NCBI RefSeq assembly: GCF_963677075.1
Contig: NZ_OY781873.1
Coordinates: forward strand, 186,001-250,000
DNA length: 64,000 bases
Reading direction: 5' to 3'
DNA from: an uncultured Sphaerochaeta sp.
GTDB lineage: Bacteria; Spirochaetota; Spirochaetia; Sphaerochaetales; Sphaerochaetaceae
Positions within the stretch are counted from its first letter, which is position 1; every line of letters starts with the position of its first letter. Made by a program: the position numbers and the translations under genes. This document shows positions 37,542 to 46,405 of this stretch, piece by piece. Under the pieces are notes generated by a model, which was given only the letters and a program-made list of their open reading frames with translations, made no database searches and was not told where the DNA came from.

Positions 37542-39311
37542 ATGAAACAATTGAGACAAGGATTTCTTTTTTTTATTTTCATTATCCTGACAGCAAGTCT
37601 ATCAGCTGGGGCTCTGGAGATGGTGGAATCTGCCATTGAGTCCTCAAAAACCAGTTACTATGAAATAGCCTTCCCTGGACCTGTTTTTCAGGAAATATCT
37701 TCTGCTACTGTGTATGCAGGTTCAATTGAATTACTACTCCATGATGGGAGCGTTGCCTTAGAATCATCTGCCCTGTTCGTACCAGAGGGAAATTCCATTC
37801 AATCCTTTGGGGATGCCGAAGATTACCTAACCTCTCCTTCGTTCATAGAATCCCTACGCCCAAGTTACCTGCTGAGATCTGATGAGGATGCTGAGCTGTT
37901 CCAGTCATTCCTCTATCTCATTGATGGCAATTATTTCTCCGAAGGTTACTGCAATATCGGCAATATATGGTATTTTGTACGTGATGAGTTCTTTGGAGAT
38001 GTTGATGTTTGGATTGTTGAAACCAACGAAACCGGGAATATCATTTCAGCCACCCATGAGTATGATTTTCAAATGGAACTTCCGGAACTGAGAGGAAGCA
38101 TGACACCCCTGCACGAAGTCGACCAGTATGAGAGGTGCCAGACAACCGAATCAATAATGCACTACATGGAGCAAACCCTCATAGAGGAACTCTCCTACAC
38201 ATTGGAAGTGCAATCTCTTGAGAACTCCATCCTCCAACAGGTATGGAATGGCTCCTGGACCAAGGCATGGATTACTACAGAGGAGATGGATTCTGATGGA
38301 TATCAATACTCATCCACCCTGACCATCTACGCTTATAAAACAGAAGAAGAGGTTTACCTGTTTGGAAGCATTGAAGCAGCCCTTGGAGAACCAGTGGTAA
38401 TTGGAGATATGAATCCTTCATTCACTCTCTCAGGTGATAAACAGGCCTCACTGTTTGAACAAGCCTTGGACATGCTGCTCAATGACAATGCACCAGAGAA
38501 ATATCATACAGGACAGGGAAATACTTGGCTCTTCATTCGTCAAGAGTGGTTTGAGGAGGGTATGGGATTTATTGTCAGGACTCATGAGCAGGGAAAAATA
38601 CACTCTCTTGAGTACAGTTACAGTATCCCTCTGGGAGAAGAGATTGTTGAGGAAGAGCCACCTTTTGACCCAAGTAGTGTCGATTGGACTCTCACCAGGG
38701 TAGAGCCTGAGAAGGATTCCTTCCGGGTCATGGAAGGAGAAGGTATCCCAGTTACCCTGGAGTTTGATGCCTACGCAGCAAACCGGATGGGATCTTGGAT
38801 GCTCACCCAGCTTGATGATGAGTTCTATGGAATGAGTTACGACTCAGCAGGGCTCTCTTCACCCTATTATGACTGGATTTCCACGGATGAACTTCCGGTA
38901 GGAGAGCATACCTTCTCCTATAGCTTGATGGAACCAGGCGACATTCCCTTAGATACGATTGCATTCACGGTCACGGTTGAACCTTTCGATGCTTCTGGAG
39001 TTGATTGGAACCTAAGACTGGTAGCTCCATCATCGACATCTCTTAATTCACCACAAGGGGAATCAATTCCACTTATTATATCCTTCAATGATGAAGCTAC
39101 TGCACAATACAGAGTCAATTTGGCTCTTAGACACCAAGGAGAAATTGTGGGCGGAGAGAACAGCAGAAACCTTAGATCTCCCTTTGAGACAATGATACCT
39201 GGATCGATCCTGACTCCTGGATTCCATATTGTTGATATATTTCTACTTCCCCCCGGAGGGCCTGAAAAAGCTCCTCTTGCTTTGAAGAGCATTACCATAC
39301 GCGTGTTCTGA
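37542..39311 (+). CDS. Secreted repeat protein with C-terminal Ig-like pair
   Basis: A 589-residue exported protein with a signal peptide (LFFIFIILTASLSAGA). It is built of two internal duplications. The N-terminal half holds two similar units, seen at NIWYFVRDEFF (about residue 145) and NTWLFIRQEWF (about 330). The C-terminal part holds two Ig-like units of about 105 residues, opening PFDPSSVDWTL (374) and PFDASGVDWNL (481). Not recognised as a named family; a surface or adhesive role is a guess. GGAG precedes ATG 37542. Confidence 0.6.
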   Translation: MKQLRQGFLFFIFIILTASLSAGALEMVESAIESSKTSYYEIAFPGPVFQEISSATVYAGSIELLLHDGSVALESSALFVPEGNSIQSFGDAEDYLTSPSFIESLRPSYLLRSDEDAELFQSFLYLIDGNYFSEGYCNIGNIWYFVRDEFFGDVDVWIVETNETGNIISATHEYDFQMELPELRGSMTPLHEVDQYERCQTTESIMHYMEQTLIEELSYTLEVQSLENSILQQVWNGSWTKAWITTEEMDSDGYQYSSTLTIYAYKTEEEVYLFGSIEAALGEPVVIGDMNPSFTLSGDKQASLFEQALDMLLNDNAPEKYHTGQGNTWLFIRQEWFEEGMGFIVRTHEQGKIHSLEYSYSIPLGEEIVEEEPPFDPSSVDWTLTRVEPEKDSFRVMEGEGIPVTLEFDAYAANRMGSWMLTQLDDEFYGMSYDSAGLSSPYYDWISTDELPVGEHTFSYSLMEPGDIPLDTIAFTVTVEPFDASGVDWNLRLVAPSSTSLNSPQGESIPLIISFNDEATAQYRVNLALRHQGEIVGGENSRNLRSPFETMIPGSILTPGFHIVDIFLLPPGGPEKAPLALKSITIRVF

Positions 39312-39331
39312 TGAGAGAAAGAGGAATTGTA

Positions 39332-40492
39332 TCACACGAACCTGCAGATATGATCTATACAGATGTCGCTGAATCCATAGACTTCAGCTTTGGTCATTCT
39401 GCCGTTTACGCTCTTTACAATTGCATTGAATATCCGCTCAGCGCCATCAGAGATGGAGTATTCACCCTCGGTAATGCCACTCACATCGACATCCATATTG
39501 TCTTCCATGTGGTGGAAGGTCTCACGGTTTCCGGTAATCTTCAGGACAGGGGCCAATGCAATACCGGTGGGAGTTCCTCGCCCGGTAGTGAAGGCTACCA
39601 GCTGGCAACCACCTGCAACCATCATGGTTACCGATGCTACATCATAACCCGGGGTATCCATGATCAGGGAGCCGCTCTTGGTTGGCCGTACCCCTTCCTG
39701 GAGCACTTCCACGATAGGACGGGTTCCGCCCTTCTTGATGCACCCAAGGCTTTTCTCTTCCAAGGTGGAGAGACCACCTTCCTTATTGCCAGGGGTAGGT
39801 TGTCCAGCCCGGCAATCCTGACCGGCAGCAGAGAGGTGCTCCTCATAGTCTCGACAGATCTGAATGATTTGGTTATGCACTTCCTTATTGATAGCCCGAT
39901 TTGCAAGTATATGCTCTGCACCTATGAACTCAATGGTTTCCGAGAGCATCGTTGAAGCTCCCAGGTCAATCAATTTGTCACAGACTTCACCGAGTGCGGG
40001 ATTGGCGGAAATACCACTGGTGGCATCACTTCCACCACACTCAAGACCAAGAAGCAAGTCACTCATGGGACAGGGAACACGAGATTGTGCGCTTGCTTCG
40101 CTGACAAGAGTCCTTGCCGCAGGGACCGCTTTTGCAATGGTCTTTGCTGTACCACCTTCCTCCTGGATGCCAAAGGATACAATGGGTTTACTTGTCTCTG
40201 TCTCCAATTTCGCACAAAGCTCTTCATGTCCGACTGTCTCACAACCAAGCCCAATGATAACCACAGCATACACGTTTGGGTGGAGTGCAAATCCACTTAG
40301 GACTCGTTGGGTCAGCTCAGTATTGGCTTCTACATCAGCACAGCCGGTATTGATGATCACATTGATGCTTCCCTGTACTTGGCTTGCCACAATACGGGCA
40401 GTCTCACTGCTGCATCCACAGGTAGAAAGGATCAGGACATGGTTGCGTACCCCTGCTCTGCCTTCTGCTCGCTTATATCCTAAAAATTCCAT
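39332..40492 (-). CDS. Altronate dehydratase large-subunit-like (UxaA family)
   Basis: A 386-residue UxaA family protein that would dehydrate D-altronate (or a related sugar acid such as galactarate) to a 2-keto-3-deoxy acid. It has the family opening MEFLGYKRAEGRAGVRNHVL, GLECGGSDATSGISANP and the MDTPGYDVAS segment, with Cys residues for an iron site. In many bacteria the SAF domain and this part are fused; here they are two adjacent genes. A GTG at 40510 is an alternative start. It fits breakdown of pectin-type uronic acids. Confidence 0.8.
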   Translation of the reverse strand: MEFLGYKRAEGRAGVRNHVLILSTCGCSSETARIVASQVQGSINVIINTGCADVEANTELTQRVLSGFALHPNVYAVVIIGLGCETVGHEELCAKLETETSKPIVSFGIQEEGGTAKTIAKAVPAARTLVSEASAQSRVPCPMSDLLLGLECGGSDATSGISANPALGEVCDKLIDLGASTMLSETIEFIGAEHILANRAINKEVHNQIIQICRDYEEHLSAAGQDCRAGQPTPGNKEGGLSTLEEKSLGCIKKGGTRPIVEVLQEGVRPTKSGSLIMDTPGYDVASVTMMVAGGCQLVAFTTGRGTPTGIALAPVLKITGNRETFHHMEDNMDVDVSGITEGEYSISDGAERIFNAIVKSVNGRMTKAEVYGFSDICIDHICRFV

Positions 40493-40506
40493 CTCTTTAC
40501 CTTTTC

Positions 40507-40809
40507 TCACAGTAGCTCAGTCTCATAATCCCTGCTGGCACCCCGAATATTGGCATCTGACACCCAAGCACCTTGCCTGATGTCTTCCGTAGCCAAACCA
40601 ATGACTTCCCCGTATTTATAGACTGGGTGTCCCTTGGAGATAGCATACAGGGCAATCTTATGATAGGGGGGAATATCCTGGACGCAGGTAACGATTTGCT
40701 CACAAATTCCCAGACAAGAGACACGCTGCCCTGCTCTGGCGCCTCGCATACAGGTTGCTACGTTATCCTTTCGGTCGAGTACAATTGCTTTGGATTCCAA
40801 ACGACTCAC
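40507..40809 (-). CDS. Altronate dehydratase small-subunit-like (SAF domain)
   Basis: A 100-residue SAF-domain protein, equivalent to the N-terminal part of UxaA: AIVLDRKDNVATCMRGARAG, IPPYHKIALYAISKGHPVYKYGEVIG. It pairs with the downstream large subunit, with about 14 bases between them. Confidence 0.8.
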   Translation of the reverse strand: MSRLESKAIVLDRKDNVATCMRGARAGQRVSCLGICEQIVTCVQDIPPYHKIALYAISKGHPVYKYGEVIGLATEDIRQGAWVSDANIRGASRDYETELL

Positions 40810-40880
40810 TCCTCTGCTTCAATATTCGCTCTATCGTAGAAGAAAATGGGCAATGAGAAAAGTATAGAGGGTTAATTTTC

Positions 40881-41555
40881 CTATCTCAAACCAAGAAAGG
40901 GGAATTCGGGGTATTTTTCTTTCAACAGTGAGATGATCAAGGAGCAGACCACCCTTGCCCCTTTTTCATTCAGATGGGTATCGTCAGCGACACCCTCCGG
41001 ATAGTTTGGATGCTCGCCTGCCTTGAGGTGGAGAAACAACTCCTTGGAATCTTCGTCTCCCATCTGCTCAAGCAGAGAGAATGTTGTCTTATGCATATCA
41101 ATACAGGCATAGCCCCTTGCCTGGCAGAGGGAAATCATCGCGTGTGGGTACTCACCATGGGTGTACTCAAGGCTACCATCTGGAAGAAATCTTCTTCGAG
41201 CAATAGGGGTAAGGAAGACGGGAGTTGAATGCTTTGAGAGTACCGACTCAGCCATGCAGGCAAGATTACCCTGAAAGGTGGACCAAGGCTCGGTGAATCG
41301 TTCCTTGTCCTTCTTGCTGTCATTATGACCAAACTGGATGAATACAAAATCACCCGATTCCAACGCTCCAAGGCATCGTTCAAAGACTCCTTCCTCAAGG
41401 AAGGACTTGGTACTCCGTCCATTCAGGGCAAGATTGGTCACACCCCAGAAAGAATCGATATAGCTCTCAATGTACATTCCCCACCCAGTTTCAGGACGTT
41501 TGTCATCCTCCTTGGGGGCACAGGTGGAATCTCCCAGGAGAAATAGTGTATTCAT
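40881..41555 (-). CDS. SGNH/GDSL hydrolase, rhamnogalacturonan acetylesterase type
   Basis: A 224-residue SGNH esterase of the RGAE group. Block I is FLLGDSTCA (catalytic Ser), block II NLALNGRSTKSF, block III IQFGHNDSKKD and block V DDTHLNEKGA with catalytic Asp and His. It removes acetyl groups from pectin-derived rhamnogalacturonan. There is no signal peptide, so it acts on imported oligomers. ATGA overlap with the small membrane gene ties it to the two-component/ABC operon. Confidence 0.8.
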   Translation of the reverse strand: MNTLFLLGDSTCAPKEDDKRPETGWGMYIESYIDSFWGVTNLALNGRSTKSFLEEGVFERCLGALESGDFVFIQFGHNDSKKDKERFTEPWSTFQGNLACMAESVLSKHSTPVFLTPIARRRFLPDGSLEYTHGEYPHAMISLCQARGYACIDMHKTTFSLLEQMGDEDSKELFLHLKAGEHPNYPEGVADDTHLNEKGARVVCSLIISLLKEKYPEFPFLGLR

Positions 41556-41731
41556 CTTCGCTTTTCCTCTTCCTCTTTCCCCCATCCATAGAGCATATCT
41601 TCACTGGATACCTTTTCCTGGATAGGTTTCTTTTCATCTGGTGTATGATGCTTGAGAAGCCCGAGAATCCCCACAATCGCTAAGACCGCTGCCACCAGAT
41701 AGACAGCAACCAAGATAATGATATCGCGCAT
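41552..41731 (-). CDS. 59-residue single-pass membrane protein
   Basis: One N-terminal helix (IIILVAVYLVAAVLAIVGIL) followed by a charged cytoplasmic tail with KK and EEEE runs. GGGAGG precedes ATG 41731. It sits between the response regulator and the esterase with tight overlaps, so it is a real operon member. Role unknown; small proteins in such loci often tune the kinase or exporter. Confidence 0.6.
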   Translation of the reverse strand: MRDIIILVAVYLVAAVLAIVGILGLLKHHTPDEKKPIQEKVSSEDMLYGWGKEEEEKRR

Positions 41732-41732
41732 C

Positions 41733-42344
41733 TTACCTCCCCTCGCTCTTTCGTTGCCAATAATAGATGGCAAGTTGGGTACGGTCACGCAATCCCAACT
41801 TCTCCAACATCACTGATATACAGTTTCGAACTGTCCCCTCACTTAAACAGAGCCTATCGGCAATTTCCTTGTTGCTAAGCCCTTGGGCAACTTGCAAGAG
41901 CACCTCGTTCTCCCGATTACTGAGAGAGGAGAACATTTGTTGCTCTGAGAACTGCTTAAGAGCCTGCTCGCTGATCACAGGCAGCCCCTGATATACTGCC
42001 TTGATCGTCATGATCTGCTTCTCAGTATCATCACTTTTTAGGAGAAACCCACTGGCACCGGCTTCCAGACAGCGGTGAAGCGTCCGATAATCTGCAAAGG
42101 TGGTAAGCATCAATATCTTGACCTTTGGGTACTTGCTTCGGATCCTCTGTGCTGCCTCGATACCATCCATTACCGGCATCTGGATATCAAGTAAGATTAC
42201 ATCTACCTGGGTATGCTCAAGGAAGGAGAGTGCTTCTGCCCCATGGGAAAGGGATCCAACAATCTGCAGCTGTGCATCACCAGAGAGCAAAATCTCCAAG
42301 CTCTCCAGTACCAATGCATCATCATCTACCAACAGAATTCTCAT
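41733..42344 (-). CDS. NarL/LuxR-family response regulator
   Basis: A 203-residue regulator: receiver with acidic VDDDA, acceptor Asp in ILLDIQMPVMDG and Lys in FLLKSDD; LuxR-type HTH with LSNRENEVLLQVAQGLSNKE and CLSEGTVRNCISVMLEKLGL. Partner of the preceding kinase (ATGA overlap). It probably controls the ABC-2 exporter genes in its own operon, as in the YvfTU-YvfRS arrangement of Bacillus. Confidence 0.85.
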   Translation of the reverse strand: MRILLVDDDALVLESLEILLSGDAQLQIVGSLSHGAEALSFLEHTQVDVILLDIQMPVMDGIEAAQRIRSKYPKVKILMLTTFADYRTLHRCLEAGASGFLLKSDDTEKQIMTIKAVYQGLPVISEQALKQFSEQQMFSSLSNRENEVLLQVAQGLSNKEIADRLCLSEGTVRNCISVMLEKLGLRDRTQLAIYYWQRKSEGR

Positions 42345-43435
42345 AACCCCATCTCTCCCCTGACCGGAATGGATATCCGCAATTTGAACTGTTCTCCTTT
42401 TTGAATCGACATACTTCCTCCAAGGCGTTCCACTCTCCGCCTCAAATAGCGTAGGCCATTTCCTGTACTTGAGTTTTTCTGTCCCATAATCCCATCATTC
42501 TCCATGGCCAGTTGCACCAAGGTAGCATTGACTTCGAGGGAAGCAGAAACCTTTGTAGGATTTGCATGCTTTGCTACATTGGTAAGCGCTTCCTTGATTG
42601 CAGAATGCAGTATCTGTTGCAAAGCGGGAGGAACGAGCGCAACATCCCCACGAATCGTATACTGGACTGGGTAGACAAACTCCTCAAAGAGCCTGGCAAT
42701 GGACCGCTCTACTTGCTTTTCATCCGGTTCCAGTTGCCTGACCGCAAGCTTGAGTTGCGCCAATGCAGAGGAGAGTCGCTGTTCAATCTTCTCTTGGCTC
42801 ACTTTAGCCTTCTCAACATCACCCCGCTCAAGGAGCATATCGAGGGCTTTAACACTCAGGTGGGCTGCAGTCAACTCATGCCCCAAGCTGTCATGCAGGA
42901 TCTGGGCAATTTGCTCCCGCTCCTGAAGGCGGGAGAGATACTGGGCATCGGCATAATCCAAGAGTAGGTGCTCAGTCTCTGCTTCCAGATGGTGGGTTCT
43001 TATCCGATACTCGTCAGCTTCTCTTATCAGTTGCATCCGCTCCAGCTCCCATACTCCCACGAGGGCTCCAAGGAGCAGTGAGAAGAGCGGTACAAGCAGC
43101 TCAAGCCCCTGAAGGACTACTACCAGATATACAGCAAAGGGAATACAGAAAAGCAAATTCCTATGTGATGCAAAATAGAAAAGATAGAGCGAGAGCAAGA
43201 GGGTTGCCTCAGGCAAGGAGAGAGAAAGCATCGACAACAAGGAGGCATCAATGAGCATCCACGCAGGAGAAAACGAAAATCGCCAGCGAAGCATCAACGA
43301 GAAGACTACCAAGAGGAAGACCAGAAGCAATGGGGGATCCATCGTACGATAACGCAGGAAGAACACAAGAGAAAACAACACACCCAGGACAATCCGAAAG
43401 AGGTGCTTGCTCTCTATGCTTATACTTCTATCCAC
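42341..43435 (-). CDS. DesK/NarX-like sensor histidine kinase
   Basis: A 364-residue kinase with five or six N-terminal membrane helices and little extracytoplasmic sequence, so it probably senses within the membrane or through the exporter. HisKA_3 motif REQIAQILHDSLGHELTAAH has the phospho-accepting His; the HATPase part includes ALTNVAKHANPTKV and STGNGLRYLRRRVERLGG. The start is GTG 43435. Confidence 0.85.
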   Translation of the reverse strand: MDRSISIESKHLFRIVLGVLFSLVFFLRYRTMDPPLLLVFLLVVFSLMLRWRFSFSPAWMLIDASLLSMLSLSLPEATLLLSLYLFYFASHRNLLFCIPFAVYLVVVLQGLELLVPLFSLLLGALVGVWELERMQLIREADEYRIRTHHLEAETEHLLLDYADAQYLSRLQEREQIAQILHDSLGHELTAAHLSVKALDMLLERGDVEKAKVSQEKIEQRLSSALAQLKLAVRQLEPDEKQVERSIARLFEEFVYPVQYTIRGDVALVPPALQQILHSAIKEALTNVAKHANPTKVSASLEVNATLVQLAMENDGIMGQKNSSTGNGLRYLRRRVERLGGSMSIQKGEQFKLRISIPVRGEMGL

Positions 43436-43441
43436 CAGACC

Positions 43442-44119
43442 CTACAGCCTCCTTCTACTTCCTACCAAGAGAAATATCCCTGCAAATATCAAGAGTATCA
43501 CAACAGCGAGCAGCAGAGAAGCACCCGCTTGCTCATAGAGGGCCTCTAGACCATGGGCAAGCCAATAGGTAGGCAGTACCCGGACCATCCGTTGCATGGA
43601 GGGAGGAAGGAAGCGAAGAGGAAACGTAAGTCCACTGACAAGGCAGAGAATGGAACCTACACCACTGAAGAGGGCGAAGCTGGTGGTATAAGAGTGGAAC
43701 ATGGTATTCCACGCCAAAGAAAAGGAAAGGGTCATGACGCTGTAGGAACAATAGAGAATAAAGAGCAACAGGTAGTTGGTTGTACCGCTCCCGTGCACAA
43801 TGAAGGATGCAACAAGCAGGACCAAGCTCTGGAGGATCAGCAACAGAGAACCGGCTGCTAGATGACTGGTAAGATAGTGCGCATGACTGATGGGAGAAGA
43901 AGCAATTCTCACCAGCACTCCCCGCATCCTGTCTTCAGCAACGGTACGTACCAAGAGGAACGCTGAGTAGAAGTTGAGCAACCCAAAAAGACTGAAAGCC
44001 ATCGGCAAGGAACCTGGCATACTGGGAACCAGAAGGAGGACCAGAGGGAAGAGCAACAGCAAAGGGAGTGTTAATTTCTGACGAAGGTTCTCCCTTAGGG
44101 CGAAGGTGAAAATACTCAT
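43442..44119 (-). CDS. ABC-2 type exporter permease
   Basis: A 225-residue protein with six hydrophobic segments, ABC-2 family: TVAEDRMRGVLVRIASSP after the second helix, and LTFPLRFLPPSMQRMVRVLP before the last. Partner of the upstream permease (ATGA overlap). Probably exports a drug, lipid or antimicrobial compound. Confidence 0.8.
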   Translation of the reverse strand: MSIFTFALRENLRQKLTLPLLLLFPLVLLLVPSMPGSLPMAFSLFGLLNFYSAFLLVRTVAEDRMRGVLVRIASSPISHAHYLTSHLAAGSLLLILQSLVLLVASFIVHGSGTTNYLLLFILYCSYSVMTLSFSLAWNTMFHSYTTSFALFSGVGSILCLVSGLTFPLRFLPPSMQRMVRVLPTYWLAHGLEALYEQAGASLLLAVVILLIFAGIFLLVGSRRRL

Positions 44120-44847
44120 CTGCTTATCCTCCTTACCAAAGGTCTGAGGCAGAAAAACAATAAAACAATCAGGATAACCAATACAGCGAAGCAGATAAGA
44201 AAGAGCCTATGCTGCCCCTCCATAACTGCTAAACTTGCAGTATTTGCTAGGCCCATCGGGGTTCCGTATAACCGGAGGATACGGAAGAACTCCGTCTGCG
44301 GAAGTGGGAAATAGAGCCCAACAGTCATGGGTACAATCGAGCCATAGATGGTGGTAACCATATTCGCAGTCTTGACCCCACCGGTAAGCAACAAAAGTAC
44401 CGTTCCAAGAAGTTGGTTGAATACCACAGAGACCAATAAAACCAGTAAAACCAAGGGAAGAGAGGGAAATGAAGCCCCAAGGATGATGCTGGAAAATACA
44501 AGCAGGATGGAAGTCTGCAGGAAACTCAGTACTGTGGAGCTGACAAGGATGGAGAGTATGATGGACCGTATCTCGACTGGGGAAGAGAAGATCCTGTCAT
44601 GCATCGGAGAGTAGAGATCCTCAGCCAGTGTTTCAAAACTAATAGCCGATCCGTAGATCTGGAAGGTCAAGGCAAACCCAATTGCCAATGCCGTTATACG
44701 CGACTGTCCTCCCATTCCCATCCCGGTCTCGATGCTGATGTTCTTATAGAGGTAGTCGAAAAAGAAAATCAGAATCAGGGGGAAGAGAATCAGGACGGCA
44801 TGGCCTACTAGATCCCTGCTGCTGCGTTTCAATTGGAAGGCAATCAT
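44116..44847 (-). CDS. ABC-2 type exporter permease
   Basis: A 243-residue six-helix ABC-2 permease with FETLAEDLYSPMHDRIFSSPVE and a late PLPQTEFFRILRLYGTP loop. It overlaps both the ATPase gene and the second permease by ATGA; the two permeases likely form a heterodimer. Confidence 0.8.
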   Translation of the reverse strand: MIAFQLKRSSRDLVGHAVLILFPLILIFFFDYLYKNISIETGMGMGGQSRITALAIGFALTFQIYGSAISFETLAEDLYSPMHDRIFSSPVEIRSIILSILVSSTVLSFLQTSILLVFSSIILGASFPSLPLVLLVLLVSVVFNQLLGTVLLLLTGGVKTANMVTTIYGSIVPMTVGLYFPLPQTEFFRILRLYGTPMGLANTASLAVMEGQHRLFLICFAVLVILIVLLFFCLRPLVRRISR

Positions 44848-45782
44848 GATTGAACCTCATCACGAAGTTGTTTGCCTGTAAGCGTCAAGAAGACATCCTC
44901 AAGATTTGGTTGCTTGGTGTTTATGGTTACTAGGCCCTGCTCACTGAGGATCATGACAACCTTGTCCAGTACAGGAATACCACCTGGCACTACTATCCTG
45001 TAGCGAGTTCCCTCCAGAGCTACCTCTTTTACATCAGGCAGACGTAAGAGCTGCTGTTTCTTCTCCTCGCTTGCAATTCGGACCTCTATCTCTATGAAGT
45101 GATCTCCCTGGATCCGTGCAATTAGCTCTGGAAGCGTACCTTGGGCAATCATATGACCACTGTCCATGATGTAGATACGTGAGGCTACCGCTTCCACTTC
45201 CTCAATATAGTGAGAGGTGTAGATAATGGTGCTGCCTTCCCTGGCAAGTTGTTTGACAAAGCTGAGGATGAAAGAACGTGACTGGGGATCGATACCAACC
45301 GTCGGTTCATCCATGATGATCAGGCTCGGTCGATGCATCAAGGCACAACCAATATTGAGCCTACGCTTCATTCCACCACTATAGTGCTTGGGCTTTTCAT
45401 CAAGACGGCCTTCCAGTCCGATGACCTGAGCTACCTCTTCAATACGTCTTGCAATGGATTGCTTATCCATCCCATAGAGTGACGCGAAAAAGGCGAGATT
45501 GTCTCTGCCGCTCATCTGCTCGTAGATGGTTATTTCCTGGGTAACATACCCGATATTGCGCCGGATTTCCCGGTTTTTCCCATCTTGGTTTCTTGCGAAA
45601 ACCGTGATGGTTCCCTCATCTATGGGAATCAAGCCAATGATGGAGCGGATACACGTAGTTTTCCCCGCTCCATTGGGGCCAAGCAGGCCCACGACCTCAC
45701 CCTCTTCCACCTGCATGGAACAACAATCCAAGGCAAGGGTAGACCCAAACCGTTTAATGACTTCATCAACCTGTAACAGCAT
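44844..45782 (-). CDS. ABC exporter ATPase
   Basis: A 312-residue ATPase of the drug/Na+ exporter (DrrA/CcmA) group. Walker A GPNGAGKT, signature HYSGGMKRRLNI, Walker B LIIMDEPTVGID and the switch His (TIIYTSHYIEE) are all present, so it is active. It heads the operon; the start at 45782 is favoured over upstream readings because homology begins at LLQVDEVIKRFG and AGAGG lies upstream. Confidence 0.88.
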   Translation of the reverse strand: MLLQVDEVIKRFGSTLALDCCSMQVEEGEVVGLLGPNGAGKTTCIRSIIGLIPIDEGTITVFARNQDGKNREIRRNIGYVTQEITIYEQMSGRDNLAFFASLYGMDKQSIARRIEEVAQVIGLEGRLDEKPKHYSGGMKRRLNIGCALMHRPSLIIMDEPTVGIDPQSRSFILSFVKQLAREGSTIIYTSHYIEEVEAVASRIYIMDSGHMIAQGTLPELIARIQGDHFIEIEVRIASEEKKQQLLRLPDVKEVALEGTRYRIVVPGGIPVLDKVVMILSEQGLVTINTKQPNLEDVFLTLTGKQLRDEVQS

Positions 45783-45854
45783 AATTTTATACCTCTTGCT
45801 CGAGTATACAGGTAGGAGGCACTTACTGTTCAGTGACAAATGTCACAATACGTA

Positions 45855-46289
45855 CTACTTGATCAAGACATTCGGTTCAATAGTTACTTCTGTTTTCATT
45901 GAATTGGAGATGAGGCAGTACTTCTCCGCTTTCTCAAGCAAAGTGAGAGTCTTCTCTTTAAGCTTTTCATCAGCAATGACCACCGTTGGCTTAATATTGA
46001 TACGGGTCATGAGAAAACCCTTCTCGGCCTTTTCCAAGGTCCCAGAAGCTTCACTCTTATAGCTCAAGAATGCAAGCTTGGTTTTCTCTGCAAGGGAGAG
46101 AAAGGTGGTCATCAAGCAGATCTCTGCAGCTGCAGTATAGAGATGCTCAGGGGACCATATACCTTCATGGCCTCCAGGGAAATTGGCAGGTGTAGCAACT
46201 TCAATGGTGGGCAAGGCAGGGGATGAGAGAGCTGCCCGTCTCTCTTTTGTCCACTCAACGTGGGTTGTATAGGTATGACTATCGCTCAT
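45855..46289 (-). CDS. OsmC/Ohr-family peroxiredoxin-like protein
   Basis: A 144-residue OsmC-family protein that would reduce organic hydroperoxides. The first redox Cys is in AAAEICLMTTFLSLAEK and the second in LEKAEKYCLISNSMK. GAGGAG lies 8 bases before ATG 46289. It is divergent from the polysaccharide operon. Confidence 0.82.
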   Translation of the reverse strand: MSDSHTYTTHVEWTKERRAALSSPALPTIEVATPANFPGGHEGIWSPEHLYTAAAEICLMTTFLSLAEKTKLAFLSYKSEASGTLEKAEKGFLMTRINIKPTVVIADEKLKEKTLTLLEKAEKYCLISNSMKTEVTIEPNVLIK

Positions 46290-46405
46290 AAGGTACTCCT
46301 CGTAGTTGATACGAAATGTACTCAAAGAACAGTATATCGGCTACTGGGGGTATATTCAGGAACTTTTCCTTTTGTTTACCCATACCTGAGCGTATACTAA
46401 CACTG

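Noticed and set aside
39311..39955. 214-codon frame overlapping the UxaA-like gene on the other strand
   Set aside because: The minus-strand UxaA-family protein is well supported; the antisense frame shows no motif.
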